A stretch of 64,000 bases of DNA, from assembly GCF_900110435.1 (NCBI RefSeq), contig NZ_FODT01000015.1:1-64000 (forward strand), in the 5' to 3' direction. Made by a program: the position numbers and the translations under genes. Source of the stretch: Rhodopseudomonas pseudopalustris. Lineage in GTDB: Bacteria; Pseudomonadota; Alphaproteobacteria; Rhizobiales; Xanthobacteraceae. Below are positions 28,308-37,698 of this stretch, in pieces. The first letter of the stretch is position 1. Each line of letters begins with the position of its first letter. The notes below the pieces were generated by a model, which saw only the letters and a program-made list of their open reading frames with translations, was not told the DNA's origin and ran no database searches.

Positions 28308-28387
28308 TGCCGCATGCCCGGCCGGCGCGTCAAGGGAAGCTTCGCCCGCGTTCCGCGGCCCTTGACCCGCCGGACCGGAGAGGCGGC
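28308..28387 (+). promoter_or_regulatory. Structured leader element, copy A2
   Basis: An 80-bp copy of the element at 26941-27022 with only a few differences. Stems are CCGGCG (28322-28327)/CGCCGG (28368-28373) and TCAAGGG (28330-28336)/CCCTTGA (28359-28365), loop AAGCTTCGCCCGCG. It lies 89 bp upstream of the DUF1419 start. Confidence 0.55.
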
Positions 28388-28476
28388 CCGCGGGAGGAGG
28401 TGATGAAGGGCTGAAGTGAATGAGGGATCAGGCGGATCACTCACGCTTTCGGTCCGCGAGGCTGAAAGGAGCCGCC

Positions 28477-29076
28477 ATGCACACCCTCCCGATCATTCGC
28501 AAGATCTTCCAGGGCGTCGCCACGCGCCATGAGATGCACCGTTTGTTCAACCGACATCGTGGCGATCCGTCCTATGGGGCAGGCGATGCCGCGCCTCTCT
28601 TTGCCGGCGAGTGGTTCGAGATCGCCGAGCGCGAGCATGACTACATGCTGGAAATTCTGCCGCCATTGTGGATGCGCGGCGATATGTTCGCGATGCGCGA
28701 ATTCATGACGGACAACGTCACCAGCATTTTCTTCGCGCTCTGGATCGACGGTCACAAACGCTTCTTCCACGCCTATTGCGACTTGTCCGATCGCAGCTCG
28801 CCCGAGCAGATGAAGCGAACGATCATTGAGCGCGAGTCTCGGCCGATCCGCGCCATGACGCGCGACGAACGCCTCGAGCACATCTGGTCGAGCACGCATG
28901 ACGACTACCGCGGCTATGCCGGCAAGGGCTGGCCGTCCAACATGCAGGGTAAGCGCACCGTGCTCGTCTATTGCGGCGGTCTCGGCACGGTCCTGAAGCC
29001 GCTCGCCGATCTCACCGATGTCGAGATCGCCGCGAAGCTGCCGGTTCAGTTCCGGCATCTTCCCGAGGCGGCATAG
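28477..29076 (+). CDS. DUF1419 domain protein
   Basis: A 199-residue protein of the DUF1419 family, known from rhizobial plasmids and ICEs, function unknown. Recognisable blocks are IIRKIFQGVATRHEMHRLF at the start, FAGEWFEIAEREHDYMLEIL and the C-terminal GGLGTVLKPLADLTDVEI. The start ATG at 28477 has AAAGGAG 7 bp upstream. It is preceded by structured leader A2 and followed by a terminator hairpin. Confidence 0.82.
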   Translation: MHTLPIIRKIFQGVATRHEMHRLFNRHRGDPSYGAGDAAPLFAGEWFEIAEREHDYMLEILPPLWMRGDMFAMREFMTDNVTSIFFALWIDGHKRFFHAYCDLSDRSSPEQMKRTIIERESRPIRAMTRDERLEHIWSSTHDDYRGYAGKGWPSNMQGKRTVLVYCGGLGTVLKPLADLTDVEIAAKLPVQFRHLPEAA

Positions 29077-29102
29077 ACCGCGATCCCCCCGAACCTGCGA
29101 CC

Positions 29103-29130
29103 AGCCCGGCCTCCGCGCCGGGCTTTCGCA
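29103..29130 (+). terminator. Rho-independent terminator after DUF1419
   Basis: AGCCCGGC (29103-29110) pairs with GCCGGGCT (29117-29124), followed by TTCGCATTTT. The 8-bp GC stem lies 27 bp after the stop. Confidence 0.65.
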
Positions 29131-29242
29131 TTTTCGCGGCCCGGTGACGGAGCCGCTCCCCCCAACCCTCCGCAACGCCGTGCCGCCGTCGCACTCGCGA
29201 CGCCGGCGATGGCCGCGCGCGCCCAACAGAAGGGCTTCTCCA

Positions 29243-32200
29243 ATGGCGCACGACGATCCCTTCACACTCGACCTCTTTGGCAATTCCGCAATCGCGCCGG
29301 GTCTCGGCCTCGGCGTCACCGCCTTCGCGCCGGACCCCGCGGCCGACGGCAAAGACGATGAACCGCCGCCTGCGATGCCGGCGCCTGCGGCGCCGTCGGC
29401 ATCGCCCGGCGGATCAATGCCGAAGGGCGAGAATGTCCGGCTTCGCGACGGGCGAGGCCTCGCTGCGTCCTGGCGCGATCGCGCCCGCGACAACATCTCG
29501 GCGATCCGTCTCGCAGCCGAGCTCGACGCGGCTGGTCGGCCGGCGACGCCGGACGAGCAGGCAGCGCTCATCCGCTTCACCGGCTTCGGCGCATCGGCGC
29601 TCGCCAATACCGTCTTTCGCCGCCCGGGCGAGGACGAATTCCGCGACGGCTGGGACACGATCGGCGCCGAGCTCGAGGCGCTCGTCACGCCGTTCGACTA
29701 TGCGTCGCTCGCGCGCTGCACGCAGTATGCCCATTTCACGCCGGACCATATCGTGCGCGCGATCTGGGATGGCTTGCTCCGACTGGGCTTCCGTGGCGGC
29801 CGCATCCTCGAGCCCGGCATCGGCACCGGCCTGTTTCCCGCGTTGATGCCCGACGAGCTGCGCACGACTTCGCATGTCACCGGCGTCGAGCTTGACCCCG
29901 TGACAGCGCGCATCGCCCGGCTGTTGAATCCACGCGCGACCATCCTCAATGCGGACTTCGCACGCGTCGGCCTGCCGCAGCATTTCGATCTGGCCGTCGG
30001 CAACCCGCCGTTTTCCGACCGAACCGTGCGCAGCGATCCCGCTTTCCGCGGGCTTGGATTGCGGCTGCACGACTTCTTCATCGCCAAGGCGCTTCGCCTG
30101 CTCAAGCCCGGCGGTCTCGCGGCTTTCGTGACTTCGCATGGCACGATGGACAAGGCCGATGCGAGCGCACGGCGGCACATCGCGGAGACGGCCGATCTCG
30201 TTGGCGCGATCCGGCTTCCCGAAGGCAGCTTCCGCGCCGATGCCGGCACCGATGTCGTCGTCGACATCGTGTTCTTTCGCAAGCGTGGCGCCGGCGCGAC
30301 GGCGTGCGGCGAGGGCTGGCTCGATCTCGCCCAGGTCCGCGCTGCGACCGCCGATGAGGGCGCCATTCGGATCAACGGCTGGTTCGCGAAGCAGCAGGAG
30401 ATGGTGCTCGGCATCCATGCGCTGACGTCAGGACCATACGGCGAGACATACACCTGCACGCCGCGCAGCGGCGTGGACCTCGACGCTGCGCTGACCGCGG
30501 CCGTCACTCGTCTTCCGGAAGCCATTTATGACGGCGAGCCGGAGGCGGTCGATCCGGATACCGAGGGCGATACGCCGCAGGTCGCGGCCGTGACCGCCGA
30601 TGGCGCAACGATCCGCGAGGGCAGCTACGTCGTCGGCCCGGGGGCCGCGCTGATGCAGATGCTCGATGGCGCGCCCGTCGTCGTGAGGGTGCGAAAGGCT
30701 CGCTCGACGGACGGCATCTTCGACAAGCACGCGCGGATCATCCGCAAGCTCATTCCGATCCGCGACGCCGTGCGCGAGGTGCTTCGCGCGCAGGAGCGCG
30801 ACGAGCCATGGAAGCAGGCACAGGTTCGCCTGCGCATCGCCTGGTCGAGTTTCGTGCGAGACTTCGGACCGATCAACACGACCGTCGTCTCCACGGTCGA
30901 GGATGAGGAAACCGGCGAGGTCCGCGAGACCCATCGCCGCCCAAACCTCGCCCCGTTCGCCGACGATCCCGATTGCTGGCTGGTCGCCTCGATCGAGGAC
31001 TACGATCTCGACAGCAACACCGCGCGGCCCGGCCCGATCTTCACCGAGCGCGTGATCGCGCCGCCGCCCGCGCCCGTCATCACCTCGGCTCTCGATGCGC
31101 TCGCCGTGGTGCTCAATGAGCGCGGCTACGTTGATCCCGAACATATCGCTGAACTGTTGCATCGCGACGTCGACGACGTGATCGCCGAACTGGGCGATGC
31201 GATCTTCCGCGACCCGTCTGACGGCTCCTGGCAGACCGCTGACGCTTATCTGTCCGGACCTGTCCGCGACAAGTTGAAGGCGGCGGAAGCGGCCGCGGGG
31301 CTTGACGACGCTTATGGTCGCAATGTCCGGGCCTTGCAGGCCGTACAGCCTGCGGACCTTCGCCCCTCCGACATCACGGCGCGGCTCGGCGCCCCATGGA
31401 TTCCGGCGGACGACGTCGTCGCCTTCGTCAAGGAGACGATGGGCGCCGACATCACGATCCGGCACATGCCGGAACTCGCCTCATGGACGGTCGAGGCCCG
31501 CCAGCTCGGCTGGACGGCCGCCGGCACGTCGGAATGGGGAACCGATCGCCGTCATGCCGGTCAGCTTCTGTCCGATGCGTTGAACAGCGCCGTCCCGCAG
31601 ATCTTCGACATCATCAAGGATGGCGACAGCGAACGTCGCATGCTCAATGTCATCGACACCGAGGCCGCGAAGGAGAAGCTGCAGAAGATCAAGACTGCGT
31701 TCCAGGCCTGGGTGTGGTCGGAGCCCGATCGCACGGACAGGCTGGCGCGTCTTTACAACGACCGCTTCAACAACATCGCGCAGCGCGCCTTTGACGGCAG
31801 GCATCTCAAGCTGCCAGGCGCGTCCGGCGCCTTCGTCCTTTATGACCACCAGAAGCGCGGCGTCTGGCGGATCATCGCGTCGGGCGCGACCTACCTCGCG
31901 CACGCTGTCGGCGCCGGTAAGACGTTGACGATCGCGGCCGCGATCATGGAGCAGCGCCGGCTCGGCCTGGTCGCCAAGGCGATGCTCGTCGTGCCGGGCC
32001 ATTGCCTTGCGCAGGCGGCGCGCGAGTTCCTGGCGCTCTATCCGAACGCACGCATTCTCGTGGCCGACGAGACCAACTTCACCAAGGACAAGCGTGCCCG
32101 GTTCCTCTCGCGCGCCGCAACCGCGACCTGGGACGCGATCATCATCACGCATTCGGCGTTCCGCTTCATCGGCGTGTCGTCCGCGTTCGAGCAGCAAATG

Positions 32201-34336
32201 ATCCACGACGAGCTGGCGCTTTATGAGGAGCTGCTCACCAAGGTCGAAAGCGACGACCGCGTCTCGCGCAAGCGCCTCGAGCGGCTGAAGGAGGGATTGC
32301 AGGAGCGGCTGGAATCGCTCTCCACGCGTAAGGACGATCTGTTGACGATCTCGGAAATCGGTATCGACCAGATCATTGTCGACGAGGCGCAGGAGTTTCG
32401 GAAGCTCTCCTTCGCGACCAACATGTCGACGCTGAAAGGCGTCGATCCGAACGGCTCGCAGCGCGCCTGGGACCTCCATGTGAAGTCCCGTTTCATCGAG
32501 ACGAAGAACCCCGGCCGCGCGCTCGTGCTCGCCTCCGGCACGCCCATCACCAACACGCTCGGCGAGATGTTCACCGTGCAGCGCTTCCTCGGCGCGGCCG
32601 CGCTGCGCGAGCGCGGCCTGCACGAGTTCGACGCCTGGGCCTCGACCTTCGGCGACACCACGACGGAGCTCGAGTTGCAGCCGTCAGGCAAGTACAAGCC
32701 CGTCACGCGCTTCGCCACCTTCGTCAACGTGGCCGAGCTGATCACGATGTTCCGCACCTTCGCTGATGTCGTGATGCCGGAGGATCTGCGCCAGTATGTG
32801 AAGGTTCCGGCGATCTCGACCGGCAAGCGGCAGATCCTCACGGCGAAGCCGTCGGCCGCGTTCAAGGTCTATCAGCGCCACCTCGAGGAGCGCATCAAGG
32901 CGATCGAAGCGCGCGACCGCGCGCCGGAGCCGGGTGACGATATCCTGCTCTCCGTCATCACCGACGGCCGCCATGCTGCCATCGACCTGCGCCTGGTCGA
33001 TCCGGACAGCGACAACGAGCCGGACAACAAGCTCAATCTCTTGATCGGCACCGCCTTCCGCATCTGGCAGGAAACGGCGCCGAACACTTACGTCCGGCCG
33101 GACGCCAAGCCCTACGAGCTGCCGGGCGCGGCGCAGATGATCTTCTCCGACCTCGGCACCATGAGCGTCGAGAAGTCGCGCGACTTCTCGGCCTATCGCT
33201 GGATACGCGATGAGCTCATCGGCATGGGAGTTCCCCCGTCCGAAATCGCGTTCATGCAGGACTACAAAAAGTCCGAGGCCAAGCAGCGCCTGTTCGGCGA
33301 CGTTCGCGCCGGCAAGGTCCGCTTCTTGATCGGCTCATCCGACACGATGGGCACCGGCGTCAACGCGCAGCTTCGGCTGAAGGCGCTGCATCATCTCGAC
33401 GTGCCGTGGTTGCCCTCGCAGATCGCACAGCGCGAGGGCCGCATCGAGCGGCAGGGCAATCAGCACGACGTCATCGACATCTTCGCCTATGCGACAGAGG
33501 GCTCGCTCGACGCGAGCATGTGGCAGAACAATGAGCGCAAGGCCCGCTTTATCGCGGCGGCGCTCTCCGGCGATACCTCGATCCGCAGGCTCGAGGATAT
33601 CGGCGAAGGCCAGGCGAACCAGTTCGCGTTGGCCAAGGCGATTGCGAGCGGCGATCAGCGGTTGATGCAGAAGGCGGGCCTTGAGGCCGACATCGCGCGG
33701 CTGGAGCGCCAGCGCGCTGCACATATCGACGATCAGCACGCGGTCCGCCGGCAGGTGCGCGACGCGGAGCGCGACATCGAACTCGCGACACGCCGCATCA
33801 CCGAAATCGGCCAGGACATTGCGCGGCTTGTGCCGACCGCCGGCGACGCGTTCACGATGATGGTCGCAGGCAAGCGTTACGACGAGCGCAAGAGCGCCGG
33901 GCGGGCGCTCATGCAGGAGATCCTGACACGCGCGCAGCGTCGGCAGGATGGCACGCAGACAGTCGCCGCGGTTGGCGGCTTCGATGTCGGCTATTGCGGC
34001 GAACGCTTCGGTCGCGACGGCTATCGCTACACGGCGATGCTGATGCGCACCAATGCCAATTACGAGATCGAACTTCCGGTCACGGTCACGCCGCTCGGCG
34101 CGGTCGCGCGGCTTGAACACGCCGTGTCCGGATTCGAGGACGAGCAGGAGCGCTATCGGCTGCGGCTGGCCGATGCCCGACGCCGGCTCGCATCTTACGA
34201 GGCCCGCCAGGGCGGGGAATTCGCATTCGCCGGCGAGCTAGAGGAGAAGCGGCGGCGGCTCGCCGAGGTTGAAGCCGATCTCGCGCGCGATCAGCCGGCT
34301 GACGGCGAGGCCGGAGATGCCCGCGCCGCCGCCTGA
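29243..34336 (+). CDS. N6-adenine methyltransferase-like/SNF2-type helicase fusion
   Basis: A 1697-residue protein. After a low-complexity Pro/Ala linker (residues 30-60), the first third is a class I methyltransferase fold with ILEPGIGTGLFPAL as SAM motif I and AVGNPPFSD as the NPPF catalytic motif IV of N6-adenine enzymes. A superfamily 2 helicase core follows: Walker A HAVGAGKT (about residue 892), IIVDEAQEF motif II, ASGTPITN motif III and QREGRIERQG motif VI. The C-terminal part is a charged coiled coil. The ATG at 29243 has AGAAGGG 9 bp upstream. Proteins of this plan are hallmarks of large alphaproteobacterial plasmids and ICEs and may protect or modify transferred DNA; the exact role is unknown. 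Confidence 0.85.
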   Translation: MAHDDPFTLDLFGNSAIAPGLGLGVTAFAPDPAADGKDDEPPPAMPAPAAPSASPGGSMPKGENVRLRDGRGLAASWRDRARDNISAIRLAAELDAAGRPATPDEQAALIRFTGFGASALANTVFRRPGEDEFRDGWDTIGAELEALVTPFDYASLARCTQYAHFTPDHIVRAIWDGLLRLGFRGGRILEPGIGTGLFPALMPDELRTTSHVTGVELDPVTARIARLLNPRATILNADFARVGLPQHFDLAVGNPPFSDRTVRSDPAFRGLGLRLHDFFIAKALRLLKPGGLAAFVTSHGTMDKADASARRHIAETADLVGAIRLPEGSFRADAGTDVVVDIVFFRKRGAGATACGEGWLDLAQVRAATADEGAIRINGWFAKQQEMVLGIHALTSGPYGETYTCTPRSGVDLDAALTAAVTRLPEAIYDGEPEAVDPDTEGDTPQVAAVTADGATIREGSYVVGPGAALMQMLDGAPVVVRVRKARSTDGIFDKHARIIRKLIPIRDAVREVLRAQERDEPWKQAQVRLRIAWSSFVRDFGPINTTVVSTVEDEETGEVRETHRRPNLAPFADDPDCWLVASIEDYDLDSNTARPGPIFTERVIAPPPAPVITSALDALAVVLNERGYVDPEHIAELLHRDVDDVIAELGDAIFRDPSDGSWQTADAYLSGPVRDKLKAAEAAAGLDDAYGRNVRALQAVQPADLRPSDITARLGAPWIPADDVVAFVKETMGADITIRHMPELASWTVEARQLGWTAAGTSEWGTDRRHAGQLLSDALNSAVPQIFDIIKDGDSERRMLNVIDTEAAKEKLQKIKTAFQAWVWSEPDRTDRLARLYNDRFNNIAQRAFDGRHLKLPGASGAFVLYDHQKRGVWRIIASGATYLAHAVGAGKTLTIAAAIMEQRRLGLVAKAMLVVPGHCLAQAAREFLALYPNARILVADETNFTKDKRARFLSRAATATWDAIIITHSAFRFIGVSSAFEQQMIHDELALYEELLTKVESDDRVSRKRLERLKEGLQERLESLSTRKDDLLTISEIGIDQIIVDEAQEFRKLSFATNMSTLKGVDPNGSQRAWDLHVKSRFIETKNPGRALVLASGTPITNTLGEMFTVQRFLGAAALRERGLHEFDAWASTFGDTTTELELQPSGKYKPVTRFATFVNVAELITMFRTFADVVMPEDLRQYVKVPAISTGKRQILTAKPSAAFKVYQRHLEERIKAIEARDRAPEPGDDILLSVITDGRHAAIDLRLVDPDSDNEPDNKLNLLIGTAFRIWQETAPNTYVRPDAKPYELPGAAQMIFSDLGTMSVEKSRDFSAYRWIRDELIGMGVPPSEIAFMQDYKKSEAKQRLFGDVRAGKVRFLIGSSDTMGTGVNAQLRLKALHHLDVPWLPSQIAQREGRIERQGNQHDVIDIFAYATEGSLDASMWQNNERKARFIAAALSGDTSIRRLEDIGEGQANQFALAKAIASGDQRLMQKAGLEADIARLERQRAAHIDDQHAVRRQVRDAERDIELATRRITEIGQDIARLVPTAGDAFTMMVAGKRYDERKSAGRALMQEILTRAQRRQDGTQTVAAVGGFDVGYCGERFGRDGYRYTAMLMRTNANYEIELPVTVTPLGAVARLEHAVSGFEDEQERYRLRLADARRRLASYEARQGGEFAFAGELEEKRRRLAEVEADLARDQPADGEAGDARAAA

Positions 34337-34426
34337 CGAAAAGAAGGGACGGCGATGAAGGTCGGTCGCAGAGCGTTCGGGCCGGCGACGAGCCTCAACC
34401 GCCGCCTCCGCAGTCCCGGCCACGGC

Positions 34427-34590
34427 GCCCTGCGCAGGGCCCAAGAGCCCCGCTTGGGCGGCCGGGCAGGGACGCTCGCCGGCAGTTGCGCCGGCCGCTC
34501 GCGCCCTGCGGGCCGGCAGGGGTCTCCGGAAGGAGACGGAAAAGGACCGCCGGAACCGCGCGGTCCGCAACCCCTGCAATGGAGATCATC
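34427..34590 (+). promoter_or_regulatory. Structured leader of the ParB-like gene with three-way junction
   Basis: Within the 256-bp gap, several perfect stems follow each other: GCCCTGC/GCAGGGC (34427-34440), CCCAAG/CTTGGG (34440-34458), then GCAGGGGT (34516-34523) with ACCCCTGC (34570-34577). The last pair encloses two hairpins: a GGAA-capped hairpin CTCC/GGAG (34524-34535) and GGACCGC/GCGGTCC (34544-34566). The junction ends 3 nt before the GGAGA ribosome site at 34581, so folding could gate translation. The stems are seen; the regulatory role is inferred. Confidence 0.55.
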
Positions 34591-34592
34591 CC

Positions 34593-36245
34593 ATGAGACT
34601 GATGAAGATCGATCCGCGCGCGCTTATCGAGAACCCCGATCCGACGCGCCTCACCAAGTCCACGCCGCAGAGCGACGCCCTGCTGCTTGCCAGCATCAAG
34701 GCCGTCGGCGTCATCCAGCCGCCCATCGTCACCCCGCAGTCCGGCCGCGGCAACGGCCTCGTCATCCAGATCGGCCGGCGGCGTGTGGCGCAGGCGATTG
34801 CCGCCAAGCTCGACGAGATCGAGGTTCTCGTCGCCGATCCCGACGACGACAAGGATGCTCTGCGCAGCCTGATCGAGAACGTCGCGCGCGAGCCGCTGAA
34901 CCCGGTCGACCTGTGGCGGCGCATCGAGCGCCTGGTCGCGCTCGGCTGGACCGAGGACTCGATCGGCATCGCGCTCGGACAGTCCGTGCGCCAGATCCGT
35001 AAGCTCCGCCTGCTTGCCAACATCCTGCCGGCGATGCTCGACCACATCGCCAAGGGCGACATGCCGAACGAACAGCATCTGCGCACGATCGCCGCGGCGA
35101 CGCAGGACGAGCAGGCGCAAGTCTGGAAGAAGCACAAGCCGCGCAAGATCGATCCGCAGGTCTCGTGGAGCGAGGTGGCGCGTGCGCTCACCAAGACGCG
35201 GATGTATGCGCGCGACGCGAGCTTCGGCGATGATCTCGCGCAGGCCTACGGCATCGTCTGGCAGGAGGACCTGTTCGCGCCGGCCGACGAGGACAGCCGC
35301 TACACCAACGACGTCGAGGCGTTCCTCGGCGCGCAGCAGGAATGGATGACCAACCACCTGCCCAAGCGCGGCGCGGTCATCGAGGTGTCGACCTGGGGCG
35401 AGCCGAAGCTGCCGCCGAAGGCCGAGCGCGTCTATGGCAAGCCGAACAAGAGCGACTGCACGGGCTGGTATCTCGACCCGCGCAACGGCTCGGTACAGTC
35501 GGTCGCCTACCGGATGCCGCGCCCGAAGAAGGATGCGGCGAAGGGCAAGGGCGCCCGTGCCGCGGAAGCGGACAGCATTGCCCCGACGTCGCGGCCCGAC
35601 GTCACCCGGCGTGGCATGGAGATGATCGGCGATCTTCGCACCGACGCGCTGCACGAGGCGCTGACGCGCGCCCCGATCGAGGACGACACGCTGACCGCGC
35701 TGCTCGTCCTCGCCATCGCGGCGAACAATGTCACCGTCGCATCGGGACGCACGTCCGGATACGGCGCGTGCGCGAAGCAGGCGAGGCGCCTCATCGCCGA
35801 GGACGGCACGCTTGCCTACGACCGCGACACCCTGCGCGTGGTCGCGCGCGAGGTGCTGAGTGACGTGCTGTCGTGCCGCGAGAACCGTTCGAACAGCGGT
35901 GTTGTCGCGCGCGTCGCCGGCGCAGCGGTCGGCGCCAACGAGTTCCTCCCCAATCTGGCGACGGAGGAGTTTCTCTCGTGCCTGTCGCGCACGGCGCTCG
36001 AGGCCGCGCTGCAGGGAACGTCGGTCCTGCCGCGTCCGCGCGTGAAGGATACGCGCGCCGCGCTTGTCGCGCATTTCGCCGAGGGCCGCTTCGTGCATCC
36101 CGCCGCGCTGTTCGCGCCGCAGGCCGACGCGATTGCGGAATGGACCGAGAGGCACGCGCACGTCGACGAAGGCGACGACGGCGAGTTCGACGAGACCGAA
36201 GCCGGCGACGACGAGCACAACGACTATGCGGTTGCCGCCGAATAG
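34593..36245 (+). CDS. ParB/RepB/Spo0J-like protein of mobile element
   Basis: A 550-residue protein. The N-terminal 150 residues carry the ParB nuclease-like fold (SIKAVGVIQPPIVTP, GLVIQIGRRRVAQAI, SLIENVAREPLNPVDL, the ENV-x-R-x-x-L box) and a helix-turn-helix (GWTEDSIGIALGQSVRQIRKLRLLANI). The long C-terminal region is specific to plasmid/ICE homologues, with an acidic tail. It is expected to bind DNA and perhaps CTP; there is no parA beside it, so it may act in transcription or element maintenance rather than partition. Start ATG with GGAGA 7 bp upstream. Confidence 0.82.
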   Translation: MRLMKIDPRALIENPDPTRLTKSTPQSDALLLASIKAVGVIQPPIVTPQSGRGNGLVIQIGRRRVAQAIAAKLDEIEVLVADPDDDKDALRSLIENVAREPLNPVDLWRRIERLVALGWTEDSIGIALGQSVRQIRKLRLLANILPAMLDHIAKGDMPNEQHLRTIAAATQDEQAQVWKKHKPRKIDPQVSWSEVARALTKTRMYARDASFGDDLAQAYGIVWQEDLFAPADEDSRYTNDVEAFLGAQQEWMTNHLPKRGAVIEVSTWGEPKLPPKAERVYGKPNKSDCTGWYLDPRNGSVQSVAYRMPRPKKDAAKGKGARAAEADSIAPTSRPDVTRRGMEMIGDLRTDALHEALTRAPIEDDTLTALLVLAIAANNVTVASGRTSGYGACAKQARRLIAEDGTLAYDRDTLRVVAREVLSDVLSCRENRSNSGVVARVAGAAVGANEFLPNLATEEFLSCLSRTALEAALQGTSVLPRPRVKDTRAALVAHFAEGRFVHPAALFAPQADAIAEWTERHAHVDEGDDGEFDETEAGDDEHNDYAVAAE

Positions 36246-36276
36246 GCGGGCGCGTTTCAGCCGCTTCAACCGATCC

Positions 36277-36314
36277 CCGCCGCCGGCGACCCAGCCGGCG
36301 GCGGTTTCGCTTTC
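36277..36314 (+). terminator. Rho-independent terminator after the ParB-like gene
   Basis: An 11-bp perfect stem, CCGCCGCCGGC with GCCGGCGGCGG, loop GACCCA, followed by TTTCGCTTTC. It lies 31 bp after the stop codon. Confidence 0.75.
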
Positions 36315-36337
36315 ACGCTCATCAACAGGAGGACATC

Positions 36338-36814
36338 ATGTCCGCACGATCGATCTTCGACTGCGCGCCGCTCGGCGCGATCATCCGCTATTCCGACGGC
36401 GCTCCGCGGCCACCCGCGCGATTCACGAAGAAGCTCGCCGCGTGGGAACGCCGCAACAGCGGCGGCCGACTGATCCGCAAGCAGGCCGAACGGCGCGTCG
36501 GCAACACGACATTGGCCGCGACCTTCACGCTGCACGAAGGCGACTACGGCGGCGGCGGTGTCGTCGTCCTTCGCGTGCATCGCACGTTTTCGGTCGACAG
36601 TGCGCTCACCTTCGTCGTCACCGAGCAGCCCGCTGCCGGCGCCGTTCGCGTGTTCGACCGCTGCGGAGACGATGCCGAGCTTGTCCATCTCGCCGGCAGC
36701 CGTGCCGACGCCGAAACCTGGCTCAAGAGCCACGGCTATCCCGATGCCGTCCTCGACGAGGTGACGGCGGAGACCGCCGCAAACGGGAGCGTTGAAGGGA
36801 GGGCCGTCGCATGA
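36338..36814 (+). CDS. Small backbone protein, unknown function
   Basis: A 158-residue protein with no recognised domain. The N-terminal half is basic (RFTKKLAAWERRNSGGRLIRKQAERRVG), and the C-terminal half is beta-rich and acidic. The start is well defined: AGGAGG lies 5 bp before the ATG at 36338. It overlaps the next gene by 4 bp (ATGA), heading a string of translationally coupled genes that runs to 38479. Confidence 0.7.
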   Translation: MSARSIFDCAPLGAIIRYSDGAPRPPARFTKKLAAWERRNSGGRLIRKQAERRVGNTTLAATFTLHEGDYGGGGVVVLRVHRTFSVDSALTFVVTEQPAAGAVRVFDRCGDDAELVHLAGSRADAETWLKSHGYPDAVLDEVTAETAANGSVEGRAVA

Positions 36815-37689
36815 CAACGCGCGCTCCAGCCACGATCGATAACGACCCCACCTCCGCAATACCGGAGGTGGAATTCGGACGCAGCGCCGAGGGTTTTCTC
36901 GCCGCGCGCGTCGGGGACATCGCACTCGCCATGCTGCCGGCGCGCGATGGACGTCACCATCTCGCGAGCGGCTGGCGCATCGGTCGGCCGATCGCGGAGT
37001 GGATGCGCTCCGACTTCTACGGGCATTCCGGCGAGCTCGCAGATGAGGCCGCCTTCCGCGCCAAGGTCGATGAAAACGCCGAGCACCAGCGCGAGAAGCG
37101 CATGCTCCGCCGCAGCGACATCGCCTCCACAGCGAATACGCCATGGGGCCGGTCGCAGGGCGCAACCGTCTATGCGGAGGGTGTCACCTGCCACGCGACG
37201 GCCGGTCACGGCGGCTTCCACCTCACGGCCGAGCGCAACCGCAAGGTCCACTCGATGTTGCGTGCGCGCGGCGGCTGGTACGAGGAAGACGCGGCCTGGG
37301 CGATCGTCGCGCTGACCTTCCCGCACCTCTTCACCAGCTATGAGCGGCGCTGCGCGGAGCGCACGGTCAAGGATAGCTGGCCCGATGCGTGGGAAACGAT
37401 CTTCGGGACCGTGCTGCAGCCTGGAGAATCCCGCGAGAAGGATCGGCGCGCTTTCGAGCGCGACCATGCCGGCGATTGGATCGTCGTCTCCGCGATCACC
37501 TCCGATCACGAGAAGGGCTTCGTCGAAGTCGTCGCCACGCTCGGCGGCAAGCGCGGCCTTGGCACCGAGGAGCGGCGTTTCCTCGTTCCCGCGGACGAGT
37601 ATCACGTCGGCCGGTTCGGCTTCGTCATCAATGAGGTTCGACATCGCCTCTATGGCGGTCCGTCGAGCTTCATCGGCTGGCAGCGATAG
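36811..37689 (+). CDS. Backbone protein, possibly DUF7007-type
   Basis: A 292-residue soluble protein. The middle holds conserved-looking aromatic blocks (TPWGRSQGATVYAEGVTCHAT, GHGGFHLTAERNRKVH, RGGWYEEDAAWAIVALTFP) of the kind found in a plasmid/ICE family annotated as DUF7007; the family name is from memory. The GHGGFHL stretch and the following His/Glu residues could bind a metal. Coupled by ATGA to the upstream gene and followed after 9 bp by the next. Confidence 0.65.
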   Translation: MTTRAPATIDNDPTSAIPEVEFGRSAEGFLAARVGDIALAMLPARDGRHHLASGWRIGRPIAEWMRSDFYGHSGELADEAAFRAKVDENAEHQREKRMLRRSDIASTANTPWGRSQGATVYAEGVTCHATAGHGGFHLTAERNRKVHSMLRARGGWYEEDAAWAIVALTFPHLFTSYERRCAERTVKDSWPDAWETIFGTVLQPGESREKDRRAFERDHAGDWIVVSAITSDHEKGFVEVVATLGGKRGLGTEERRFLVPADEYHVGRFGFVINEVRHRLYGGPSSFIGWQR

Positions 37690-37698
37690 GAGGCGGCG

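Noticed and set aside
29243-34336. PglX of a BREX system or a restriction-modification gene
   Set aside because: The NPPF methylase is fused to a helicase and embedded in plasmid/ICE backbone genes; no PglZ, BrxC, BrxL or other BREX genes nearby.
35873-36337. Upstream extension of the 158-residue backbone gene
   Set aside because: It runs inside the ParB-like gene in another frame; AGGAGG before 36338 fixes the start.
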